From Chloroflexota bacterium (GTDB lineage: Bacteria; Chloroflexota; Dehalococcoidia; Lucifugimonadales; Lucifugimonadaceae): 38,404 nucleotides of DNA. The notes beneath the pieces are model-generated. The model saw nothing but the letters and a program-made list of their open reading frames with translations. It was not told the DNA's origin and did not search any database. Location: assembly GCA_002718455.1 (NCBI GenBank), contig PBER01000007.1, positions 62,206 through 100,609 of the forward strand, in the 5' to 3' direction. Both the position numbers and the translations under genes were made by a program. This document shows positions 25,914 to 33,164 of the stretch, piece by piece (within the stretch, counting starts at the first letter, position 1; each line of letters opens with the position of its first letter).

Positions 25914-26318
25914 ATGGACAATAATACTCAGAAAATTATATTTGTACAGAACCAATTTTCTATAATTTTGCTTGGTTGGGGATTAATATCTATATTGATG
26001 GGTGCAACATTATTTTATTTTAATAATGACTTTATTAGAGGGATCGGGACTCAATTTCTTGCTTGGGGTCTTGTGAATTCTTTAATTGGAATTTTTGTAA
26101 TCTTAAGAAAATCACAACAAAATTCAAAAAAATTAGCGAAAATATTGTTATTTAACTCATTTTTAGATTTGATTTATTTATCAGTTGCAATAGTTTTAAT
26201 TTTTGAGATATTTATAAATGGAGATTCCTCAGTAGGCCATGGATTTGGAGTTCTGTTTCAAGGGTTCTTTTTATTAATTTTAGAAATGTATTATGGTATA
26301 AGAATTTTGAGAATTTAA
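25914..26318 (+). CDS. Four-helix membrane protein of unknown function
   Basis: A 134-aa integral membrane protein with four hydrophobic helices, in two similar halves: FSIILLGWGLISILMGATL, FLAWGLVNSLIGIFVIL, LLFNSFLDLIYLSVAIVLIF and GFGVLFQGFFLLILEMYYG. The repeated GWG/AWG and the amphipathic basic loop between helices 2 and 3 (RKSQQNSKKLAK) resemble a small uncharacterised membrane family (DUF6992-like, uncertain). It is flanked by a divergent PLP-enzyme gene and a convergent DinB-like gene, with no obvious functional link. Confidence 0.75.
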   Translation: MDNNTQKIIFVQNQFSIILLGWGLISILMGATLFYFNNDFIRGIGTQFLAWGLVNSLIGIFVILRKSQQNSKKLAKILLFNSFLDLIYLSVAIVLIFEIFINGDSSVGHGFGVLFQGFFLLILEMYYGIRILRI

Positions 26319-26322
26319 ATTT

Positions 26323-26838
26323 CTATTTGTTTAAACCTCTTATCATACCTCTTATATATGCCATTTGGCCTAAATGTTGTGATTCTTCAACTATTACGTG
26401 CCCCAAAATCCATTTGCCTGTGACCTTTCCTCTCGAAGGAGAAGTGTATGAATTTTTCAAATCGTCAGAGTTTAAATTTTCTATTACATTAAAAATCTCA
26501 ACTCTCTCCTCGTTATAGTAATTTAGTAATTTCTTCATCTCCATTTTTGGCATTTTTGATATATCTTCTTTATTGTATCCTTTACCATAATCTTCCTGAT
26601 CTACTCCAAATTTTTCATTCCAATTATTTTTATCCCAAACAGTTTCTTTACCTCCAACAATAAAATTAATCCATCTGTCTTCGACTCTAGCCATATGCCA
26701 TACCAACCAAGTAATATGATTTGATTCTAGAGAAGGTTGCCAATATAACTCTGGTTCTGTAAGTCCGTTTAAACATTTAAGTAATCCCTCAAAATATTCA
26801 TTTAAAGCTGACTTGATAGATTCTTTAAATTCATTCAT
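26323..26838 (-). CDS. DinB-like (four-helix) putative metal-dependent protein
   Basis: DinB/YfiT-type four-helix bundle, a family including thiol-dependent S-transferases and many uncharacterised proteins. Seen: LVWHMARVEDRWINFIVGG and, near the C-terminus, ILGHVIVEESQHLGQMAYIRGMIRG. His in WHMA, plus HVIVEESQH, form the expected three-histidine metal site. At 171 aa it is a typical single domain. A near-perfect Shine-Dalgarno (AGGAGG) sits just before the ATG. It starts 15 nt after the epimerase gene stop, so it is probably in that unit; its role there is not evident. Confidence 0.85.
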   Translation of the reverse strand: MNEFKESIKSALNEYFEGLLKCLNGLTEPELYWQPSLESNHITWLVWHMARVEDRWINFIVGGKETVWDKNNWNEKFGVDQEDYGKGYNKEDISKMPKMEMKKLLNYYNEERVEIFNVIENLNSDDLKNSYTSPSRGKVTGKWILGHVIVEESQHLGQMAYIRGMIRGLNK

Positions 26839-26853
26839 TTGTTCCTCCTGGAG

Positions 26854-27651
26854 TTAATACGAATCTTCAACATGATTATTTGATTTTTTAATTTTTTTAG
26901 TCCACAAGTTTTCAAGTGAATATTTTGGTCTCCATCCTAAAATATCGAAAGTTTTAGAGCTATTAAATTTATTGTGGGGAGGCATAGGACTTACAAAAAA
27001 AGTTTCGGAATTTGACTGTAATTTTGATTTGTCTATTTCAACTGCACATCTTACAGCCTCTCCACAGTCAATCCAAGACGTAGTAAAAGGAACCATATCA
27101 TTGTGTAAAACTGCTTTTTCTTCATTTGGAGTGGTAAGATCGTAGTGATGTCTCATATTGTAATAGAGAAGAGTTATGAGGTTTATTCCAAAATAATCTG
27201 CATATCTTTCTGCTATTTCTTGACCCAAAAACTTACTTATTGCATAAAGCCTAGTCCCTGGTTGAGGTGGCATTTCTGGATTTAAATTAAAATCCCATTC
27301 CTCATATGATTGTCCTAACATTTGGAAGTGCGGGCCGGTATTTATAACCCTTTTAATATTATGAATTTTTGCAGCATTCATCATGCTGTAATTTCCTTTT
27401 GTAGAAACATCAAATGCGAGTTTTCTATCATGTCTTAATACAGAAAGATTGATTATACAATCCATGCCTTCAGCAGCATTTATCACACCATTTATATCGT
27501 CAACGCTTAATTTTAAGAAGTCACCTTGATATTTTTTCGGAGGCTCATTAATATCTGTTAGTAATAATTGATGTTTGTTTTTCAATGCTTTAACAACCCA
27601 TGGCCCCAGCATTCCAGTTCCTCCCAATATAAGAATTTTCATTTTACTCAA
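26854..27651 (-). CDS. NAD-dependent epimerase/dehydratase (extended SDR)
   Basis: Extended SDR of the sugar-nucleotide epimerase type. Seen: GGTGMLGPWV cofactor motif near residue 10, DCIINLSVLRHDRK, the active-site Tyr and Lys in LYAISKFLGQEIAERY, and WIDCGEAVRCAVEI toward the C-terminus. At 265 aa it is shorter than classic epimerases, with a reduced substrate domain. The tracked start is TTG at 27651; ATG at 27642 is preceded by GGAG at a better spacing. It overlaps the end of the upstream degenerate SDR by 4 nt (or adjoins it if the later start is used). Confidence 0.87.
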   Translation of the reverse strand: MSKMKILILGGTGMLGPWVVKALKNKHQLLLTDINEPPKKYQGDFLKLSVDDINGVINAAEGMDCIINLSVLRHDRKLAFDVSTKGNYSMMNAAKIHNIKRVINTGPHFQMLGQSYEEWDFNLNPEMPPQPGTRLYAISKFLGQEIAERYADYFGINLITLLYYNMRHHYDLTTPNEEKAVLHNDMVPFTTSWIDCGEAVRCAVEIDKSKLQSNSETFFVSPMPPHNKFNSSKTFDILGWRPKYSLENLWTKKIKKSNNHVEDSY

Positions 27652-28334
27652 ACTCCTATCAAATTATCAATTTTATTAGTTAAAAATTTTTGACCTTCAA
27701 ATGTATCTTGTAAGTGCAAATTAATCCAGTTAGGGCCTTTCTTTCTCGCAGAATTAAAAGGATTTTTTGTCTGTTTTAACTCTTCTGAACTAAAATCTAA
27801 ATCTACCATTAAATTAATGCTTTTCTTAAATTTTTCTTCAGATAATCTTGTATCACTATTTTCTCTCAGATCTCCTAGCCTTAGATTTATTACTTCAAAT
27901 ACTTGATCTCTAGCGAATTCTTTACATACTTTTTCTGATAAATTTGCACATAAAAGTTCTGGTTGATCCAAAGGAAATTTAGTTTCCCAGTTTTCACTAA
28001 CAGTAAGATTGGCTTCATAATCTTTGTACAATTCCAAAGTAGAAATAGATATAACTTTTTCTACATTTTTTTTCCCTGCAGCAAAAAGCAAATCGTACGT
28101 TATTCTAGTGTGATAATCAATAAGCTCCATTTCATCTTTTGCTAAAAACCCTTTAAACCCTATATGAACATAAACATCTATTTTTTCAAAAAGTTTTTCC
28201 AGTTCCTTTGAATTTGAATAAATTAAATCTTTGTCATTAATAAAGTTTATATTGTGTGAAACTAGACAATTCGAAAGTATTTTGGCAATTGATGAACCAT
28301 TTGAAGAAATTAGTATATTTTTTTTCTTTTCCAT
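27648..28334 (-). CDS. Degenerate extended-SDR paralog, probably without catalytic activity
   Basis: A 228-aa protein with the general layout of an NAD-dependent epimerase: beta-strand start ILISSNGSSIAK, DVYVHIGFKGF, KVISISTLELYKD, and a helix CANLSEKVCKEFARD where the YxxxK site is expected. The Gly-rich cofactor loop is replaced by SSNGSS, and the catalytic Tyr is missing (CANLSEK). It is therefore likely an inactive or repurposed homolog. It lies immediately upstream of the intact epimerase and overlaps it, suggesting a partner or regulatory role, such as a heterodimer; that is inference. Confidence 0.7.
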   Translation of the reverse strand: MEKKKNILISSNGSSIAKILSNCLVSHNINFINDKDLIYSNSKELEKLFEKIDVYVHIGFKGFLAKDEMELIDYHTRITYDLLFAAGKKNVEKVISISTLELYKDYEANLTVSENWETKFPLDQPELLCANLSEKVCKEFARDQVFEVINLRLGDLRENSDTRLSEEKFKKSINLMVDLDFSSEELKQTKNPFNSARKKGPNWINLHLQDTFEGQKFLTNKIDNLIGV

Positions 28335-28408
28335 TATGAATTTTTCTTATTTAGTTGTTTAATAGTAACTGTAACAACAAATCTTTCAAATATTCAAAGG
28401 AAAGTTTA
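28335..28408. promoter_or_regulatory. Short divergent gap before the RraA-like gene
   Basis: A 74-nt A/T-rich gap between divergent genes. AAAGGAAAG just before the ATG at 28409 is a good ribosome-binding site and decides the start of the RraA-like gene; the ORF track begins 54 nt too early. Promoters for both units should lie here or in the 5' end of the opposite gene. Confidence 0.3.
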
Positions 28409-29164
28409 ATGAATAAAAGTGAATTTGAAAAAATTAAAAATATAGAAAGACCACAAAAAGAATTGATTGAAAAATTAAAAAAAGTAGGAACAGCCACTGC
28501 TTCAGGTGAACTAAATAAATTGGGAATAAAAGATTGTTTCATACAAGGCCCAGTATCATGGACTCCTGGTAAAGTAATAGCAGGTCCAGCAATAACCTTG
28601 CAATTTTTGCCTATTAGAGAAGATGTGTTTCAAGATAATCAAGAGATGGATCCTGAACTTCAATACCATAGACATGCGTTGTACTTAGCCAAAGAAGGAG
28701 ATGTAGTGGTAGTAGACGCAAGAGGAAATTTACGAAGTGGAGTTTTTGGAGAAATGATGCTTACTTATTTTCAAGGAAAAGGAGGTGCAGGTATAGTGGT
28801 TGATGGAGCTATTAGAGATTTTACTAATGCTAGAGATCTAGATTTAGGGATGTGGCTTCGTGGTGTTACTCCTAATTATCATACACAGACTTCAATATTC
28901 CCTAATGCTGTAAATATCCCAATTGCTTGTGGAGGGGTACTTGTAAACCCTGGAGATATTATTATTGCGGATGATGATGGTGCGGTAGTTGTTCCAAAGA
29001 CCTTGGCCGAGCAATTAGCAGAAAATGCTTCAGGTCATGCAGAATGGGAGATCTTCGCTCGAAAGAAATTATCAGAAGGAGGAGAATTGAAAGATTTTTA
29101 TCCTAGAATAGCTTGGTCAAATGAAACTGAAAAAGAGTATGAAACATGGATAAATAACAAATGA
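28409..29164 (+). CDS. RraA-family aldolase-like protein
   Basis: Member of the RraA/HMG-CHA aldolase family, in which many members are class II pyruvate aldolases or oxaloacetate decarboxylases and RraA itself inhibits RNase E. Seen: GTATASGELNKLGIKDCFIQG, PGKVIAGPAITLQ, DVVVVDARGNLRSGVFGEMM, AGIVVDGAIRDF with the substrate Arg and metal Asp, and DDDGAVVVP. The catalytic residues of the aldolase branch are present, so enzymatic function is favoured over RNase inhibition. Start taken at ATG 28409 (251 aa), supported by AAAGGAAAG. It heads a catabolic unit that includes a dehydratase. Confidence 0.87.
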   Translation: MNKSEFEKIKNIERPQKELIEKLKKVGTATASGELNKLGIKDCFIQGPVSWTPGKVIAGPAITLQFLPIREDVFQDNQEMDPELQYHRHALYLAKEGDVVVVDARGNLRSGVFGEMMLTYFQGKGGAGIVVDGAIRDFTNARDLDLGMWLRGVTPNYHTQTSIFPNAVNIPIACGGVLVNPGDIIIADDDGAVVVPKTLAEQLAENASGHAEWEIFARKKLSEGGELKDFYPRIAWSNETEKEYETWINNK

Positions 29165-29186
29165 TGATTGTTGTCTTTCCTCGGTG

Positions 29187-29192
29187 TATAAT
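29187..29192 (+). promoter_or_regulatory. Candidate -10 box upstream of the enolase-superfamily gene
   Basis: TATAAT occurs 84 nt before the next ATG in a 112-nt gap that is less AT-rich around this site than other gaps. No convincing -35 hexamer lies 16-18 nt upstream. It could give a second transcript starting with the dehydratase gene, or be chance in an AT-rich genome. Confidence 0.25.
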
Positions 29193-29276
29193 CTCCGGAT
29201 CATAACACAATGTTTAATTCTCTGATAACATAAACCAGTAATAAAAATCTAATTAAAAGTATCTTGAAGGTAAAAT

Positions 29277-30425
29277 ATGAAAATCACCAAAATTACTCCA
29301 TATGCTGCAGATTATGAACAAACATCCAAAAGCAAATTGGGTAGAAAATGGGTATTTTTAAAAATGGAAACAGATGAAGGTATTCATGGTTGGGGAGAAG
29401 TAGGTTCTTCTGTAGCAGTAAGTGAAAATTTTATGGCTACTGCTATCAAAGAAGTATCTGAAAATCTTATAGGTGAAAACCCAATGGATACTGATCGGTT
29501 ATGGAATAAAATTTTTCGTCTTTTTTCTTATATGGGGTCTAGAGGATTTACAACTTCATTAACTGCTGGTTTTGATATAGCTTTGTGGGATATAAAAGGG
29601 AAAGTAAGTGGACTACCGATATATGATTTACTTGGAGGAAGATATAGAGATCCAGTAAGGCTTTACTGTAATGCTTGGTTTCCAGATTGTTCGACCCCTG
29701 AAGATTATGCAAAGGCTGCGAAAGCTAATTTAGTTGAAAACGGACACAGTGCATGTAAACTCGATCCATTTCTAGAAATGACACAATTTCATACTATGTA
29801 TCAAGATGGCTTTATATCACAAAAAGGAGAACAATTAGGATACGATATTGTTGCAGCAGTAAGAGAAGTGGTCGGTCCCGCTTTTGAAATTTTGATAGAT
29901 GCTCATGGACATTACAATGTACCTAATGCTATTAGGCTATCTAATAATCTTTTTGAACAATCTAATATAACTTGGTTTGAAGAACCAGTTCCACCAGAAG
30001 GAATAAACGCTTTAAAACAAGTAAAGGAAAATACGAATGCTCCAATTTGTGTTGGAGAAAGACTTTATACTAGAGCAGACTTTATTCCAATCCTTGAAAA
30101 TAATCTTGCAGATTATATTATGCCTGATACTATCTGGACGGGTGGAATCTCAGAAATAAAGAAAATTGCTACAATGGCTGAGGCATATTATATTCCTATA
30201 ACACCTCACGTTATTCCGGGTGGACCAATAGAATTGATTTCTGCCGCACATGTAGTAAGTTCTGTCCCGAATTTTTATAGATTGGAACACTCCCATGTTT
30301 TTATTCCTGAACATAATAATTACTTAGAGGAACCATATTTAATCAAAGACGGACATATTCATTTAAATGATAAACCAGGACTTGGATTTGAATTAGATGA
30401 AACTAAACTTGATAAATTAATATAA
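29277..30425 (+). CDS. Enolase-superfamily sugar-acid dehydratase (galactonate dehydratase-like)
   Basis: Mandelate-racemase-subgroup enzyme with the layout of D-galactonate/D-mannonate-type dehydratases. Seen: capping domain (LKMETDEGIHGWGEVG), FDIALWDIKGK, LYDLLGG-type loop, HSACKLDPF, metal ligands in ILIDAHGHYN (Asp and the DgoD-type His), WFEEPVPPE and CVGERLY, then DTIWTGGISEIKKIA and the catalytic His in ITPHVIPGGP. All expected active-site residues are present. Such enzymes dehydrate a sugar acid to a 2-keto-3-deoxy acid, a substrate for the neighbouring aldolase families. 382 aa, normal. Paralog of the protein at 17660. Confidence 0.92.
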   Translation: MKITKITPYAADYEQTSKSKLGRKWVFLKMETDEGIHGWGEVGSSVAVSENFMATAIKEVSENLIGENPMDTDRLWNKIFRLFSYMGSRGFTTSLTAGFDIALWDIKGKVSGLPIYDLLGGRYRDPVRLYCNAWFPDCSTPEDYAKAAKANLVENGHSACKLDPFLEMTQFHTMYQDGFISQKGEQLGYDIVAAVREVVGPAFEILIDAHGHYNVPNAIRLSNNLFEQSNITWFEEPVPPEGINALKQVKENTNAPICVGERLYTRADFIPILENNLADYIMPDTIWTGGISEIKKIATMAEAYYIPITPHVIPGGPIELISAAHVVSSVPNFYRLEHSHVFIPEHNNYLEEPYLIKDGHIHLNDKPGLGFELDETKLDKLI

Positions 30426-30434
30426 AAGTAGGGA

Positions 30435-31115
30435 ATGAGAATGAAAATAATTTTGTCGGGAATAGAATATGTTGGAACAACTACTATTGCAAATTTAATG
30501 AAAGAATGGAAAGTTAAAACTACTGGAACTCCGTTTTATGATAATAATCTACATGATCATATGAAAATTCCACATACATCAGGACATCCGGATGATACAA
30601 CTTCAGAAGAACAACAACAGATTTTAAACTTGTCACCAAAGCTAAAAGAAATGTATCACAGATATCATATGTATTATCATTTGCATCATTATTTTCAAAG
30701 AGATGACTTAACTGTGGGTTTTCACATCGAGGAAGCTGTATTAGCTAGAAGATATTATGGTTATGGCTTAGATGGTGAAACTTTCGATAGAGAAAATGTA
30801 GTTTTCGATAGAATTGAAAACAGGATTAAGCAAATCACATCTGATCCGATTATAACTGTTCATATGAAAGCAGAAACGTCAATTATTGAAAAAAGAATGG
30901 ATTCATTAAAAAGAAACCCTGAACATTCTAATAGCCCCCTAAAAAAAGAAGATATCCCTGCAGTTATGGCTGAATATAAACATTTTGTAGATAAAAGTAA
31001 TATTGGTCCTAAGGTTGAAGTTGATACAACAGTAGATACTCCTGAAGAAACATTAAATAAAGTGGTAGAGTTAATCAAGCCACATCTAAGCGAAGCAGAT
31101 TTAAATAATCATTAA
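30435..31115 (+). CDS. P-loop kinase-like protein lacking the Walker A lysine
   Basis: N-terminus MKIILSGIEYVGTTTIANLM looks like a nucleotide or sugar kinase P-loop, but where GxxxxGK(S/T) is expected it reads GIEYVGTTT (residues 9-17): the essential Lys is Thr15 (codon ACA). The rest is compatible with a P-loop kinase fold: a helical lid rich in His and Tyr (MYHRYHMYYHLHHYFQRD), DRIENRIKQI, IITVHMKAETSIIEKRMDSL (a common kinase LID-like pattern) and a C-terminal helix. The family is unfamiliar to me. Two ATGs (30435, 30441) are possible starts. It is tightly packed between the dehydratase and the PLP-enzyme genes. Confidence 0.75.
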   Translation: MRMKIILSGIEYVGTTTIANLMKEWKVKTTGTPFYDNNLHDHMKIPHTSGHPDDTTSEEQQQILNLSPKLKEMYHRYHMYYHLHHYFQRDDLTVGFHIEEAVLARRYYGYGLDGETFDRENVVFDRIENRIKQITSDPIITVHMKAETSIIEKRMDSLKRNPEHSNSPLKKEDIPAVMAEYKHFVDKSNIGPKVEVDTTVDTPEETLNKVVELIKPHLSEADLNNH

Positions 31116-31133
31116 TATTGAAAGGCTAAAAAA

Positions 31134-32231
31134 ATGTTCACAAATTACAAAATCAATAATATCGAAAACTTTGAAACACCTGAGCACCTGATTTTTGAGT
31201 CAAAAGTCAATCACAACATTTCAACATTAATCTCTATGGTTCAAGATGTTAATAGATTAGTGCCTCATGCAAAGACGCATAAGTCTAAAGAGATGTTGAA
31301 TCATTTAATTGATCGAGGAATTACTAGACATAAAACTTCAACTATAAATGAACTAGAAATTTTAGGAGAATGTGAACCTCAAGAGTTGATTTTATCTTAT
31401 CCAATTGCCTCAAAAATCAAAGCCCAAAGACTTCAAAAGATAATAAATAAATTTTCCAAAACAAATTATTCTTCAATAGTTTCATCCATTTATCACGTTG
31501 AATTACTGAATGATTTAGAAGGAATCCACGGAGTATATATCGATTTAGATACGGGGATGCATAGAACAGGGATTTCTATAAATGAACTAGATGATTTACT
31601 TGATTTTATTATGAGTAAAAGTAATTTAGATTTGCGAGGAATTCATGCTTATGATGGGCATATGCATGCAGTTAATAATGACAAAGAAAGATCAAATCTT
31701 GCGGCGCAAACATTGAGAGATATAAGACAATTACAAGAAAAGATCTATTCAGCTTATAAATTCGAAACCTACGATATTATAGTTGGAGGATCTTGGTCAT
31801 TTCATTTTTATCTTGACCAAAAAGATATTAAACTTTCACCAGGAACGTGGATCTATTGGGATGCAACAAATGCGGAACAAAAAGAATTAAATTTTCAAAT
31901 TGCTGGAGTAGTGTTAGGTCAAGTAGTTGATAATGATGAACTCGAAGGAACTGCAACTATAGATATAGGTGCGAAAGCCATTTCTTGTGATCCTCCCACA
32001 GAAAAAAGACTAAAATTAATAGATAAACCCAATGCAATTCTGGTTCACCAAAATGAAGAGCACGGTGTAATTAAATTGAATGGTGAAACCTTAAATATTG
32101 GTGATTATGTTTTGGCAGAACCAGGGCATGCGTGTACAGTAACTCCAAAATATCCTCATGCAATAAAGATAGATGCAAATGGGGATATATCAGGTAAAAT
32201 AAATTCAGATGCAAGAGACAGAAAAATCTAA
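31134..32231 (+). CDS. PLP-dependent D-serine dehydratase / D-threonine aldolase-like enzyme
   Basis: Fold-type III (alanine racemase-like) PLP protein. Seen: PLP lysine Lys47 in LVPHAKTHKS, VYIDLDTGMHRTGI, GIHAYDGHMH, VGGSWSFHFYL, and a metal site PGHACTV near residue 330. The His-x-Cys pair matches eukaryotic-type D-serine dehydratase, while D-threonine aldolases usually have His-x-Asp. This suggests beta-elimination or aldol cleavage of a D-3-hydroxy amino acid. The barrel and C-terminal beta domain are both complete (365 aa). AAAGG lies upstream of the ATG. Its 3' end overlaps the next gene by 23 nt. Confidence 0.87.
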   Translation: MFTNYKINNIENFETPEHLIFESKVNHNISTLISMVQDVNRLVPHAKTHKSKEMLNHLIDRGITRHKTSTINELEILGECEPQELILSYPIASKIKAQRLQKIINKFSKTNYSSIVSSIYHVELLNDLEGIHGVYIDLDTGMHRTGISINELDDLLDFIMSKSNLDLRGIHAYDGHMHAVNNDKERSNLAAQTLRDIRQLQEKIYSAYKFETYDIIVGGSWSFHFYLDQKDIKLSPGTWIYWDATNAEQKELNFQIAGVVLGQVVDNDELEGTATIDIGAKAISCDPPTEKRLKLIDKPNAILVHQNEEHGVIKLNGETLNIGDYVLAEPGHACTVTPKYPHAIKIDANGDISGKINSDARDRKI

Positions 32232-33159
32232 ATTTATCAATTCAGTATTAGGTCCTATAGATATAAATACTTTAGGATTTACGCTTTCACATGAACATGT
32301 ATTAACAGCATCAGCTGGATTAGGAATTTCTTACCCTAAATTAATTGATAAAAATGATTTAATTTCTCGAGCCACTAAAGAATTTATTAAGCTGAAATCA
32401 TCAGGGATAGATTCAATTATCGATGTGACTACTATGGATCTTGGTAGAGATGTTGAAATATTAAGGGAAGTGTCTATAAATTCTCATGTCAATATAATTT
32501 GTGCTACTGGAACTTGGAGAGATATCCCTCGATCTTTTTGGTATTTACGGCCATCCCAAATCGCAGAATTATATATCGATGAAATAAATAAAGGTATTGA
32601 TCAAACGCAAATAAAAGCAGGAATAATTAAGGTAGCAAATGATTCTGAAGGAATAACTGAAGAAGGTGAAATTATTTTGAAAGCAGCTGCAATAACTTGT
32701 AAGCAAACTGGAGTTCCAATATCAACTCATTCGTATGCTAGAAATAAAGTTGGGCTTGAACAAATACATATTTTCAATTCTGAAAATGTAGATATAAATA
32801 AAGTTTATATAGGTCATAGTAATGATTCAACGGATGTTGATTATTTGGAAGATATTATACAACATGGTGCCTGGCTTGGATTAGATAGATTACCGGGAAG
32901 AAACCCTGATTGGAAGGAGAGAGCAGATGTTACTTTTCAACTAATTAACAGGGGCTTAGAAGATAAAATAATGCTTGGTCATGACTGGAATTATAAATCC
33001 TTAATTTCAAATTTAAGTGAGCAAGAGAGACTGTCCGCAAATCCTGAAGGTTTTTTATTTATAAAAAACCAATTTATACCTCTCTTGCAATCAATGGGAG
33101 TGAGTGAAAAATCAATAAAAAAAATTATGATAGATAACCCTAGGAGTTTTTTTTCCTAA
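32209..33159 (+). CDS. Phosphotriesterase-family metal-dependent hydrolase (Lys-bridged type)
   Basis: Second phosphotriesterase-like TIM barrel in the window. Seen: SVLGPIDINTLGFTLSHEH with His28 and His30, the bridging position AGIIKVAND with Lys (carboxylated in characterised phosphotriesterases and lactonases), STHSYA, VYIGHSND, and IMLGHDWNY with the final Asp. The Lys separates it from the Glu-type paralog at 15880. Length 316 aa, slightly short but complete. It overlaps the PLP-enzyme gene by 23 nt; no later ATG, GTG or TTG gives a sensible start. Probably an esterase or lactonase in the same pathway. Confidence 0.88.
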   Translation: MQETEKSKFINSVLGPIDINTLGFTLSHEHVLTASAGLGISYPKLIDKNDLISRATKEFIKLKSSGIDSIIDVTTMDLGRDVEILREVSINSHVNIICATGTWRDIPRSFWYLRPSQIAELYIDEINKGIDQTQIKAGIIKVANDSEGITEEGEIILKAAAITCKQTGVPISTHSYARNKVGLEQIHIFNSENVDINKVYIGHSNDSTDVDYLEDIIQHGAWLGLDRLPGRNPDWKERADVTFQLINRGLEDKIMLGHDWNYKSLISNLSEQERLSANPEGFLFIKNQFIPLLQSMGVSEKSIKKIMIDNPRSFFS

Positions 33160-33164
33160 TTGGT

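Noticed and set aside
27648-28334. Degenerate SDR considered as a pseudogene
   Set aside because: The frame is full length without stops or frameshifts and is coupled to its neighbour, so it is more likely a functional but non-catalytic protein.
29165-29276. Possible terminator or regulatory RNA after the RraA-like gene
   Set aside because: Only a short GC-richer patch and a TATAAT are present; no stem-loop followed by a T-run could be drawn.
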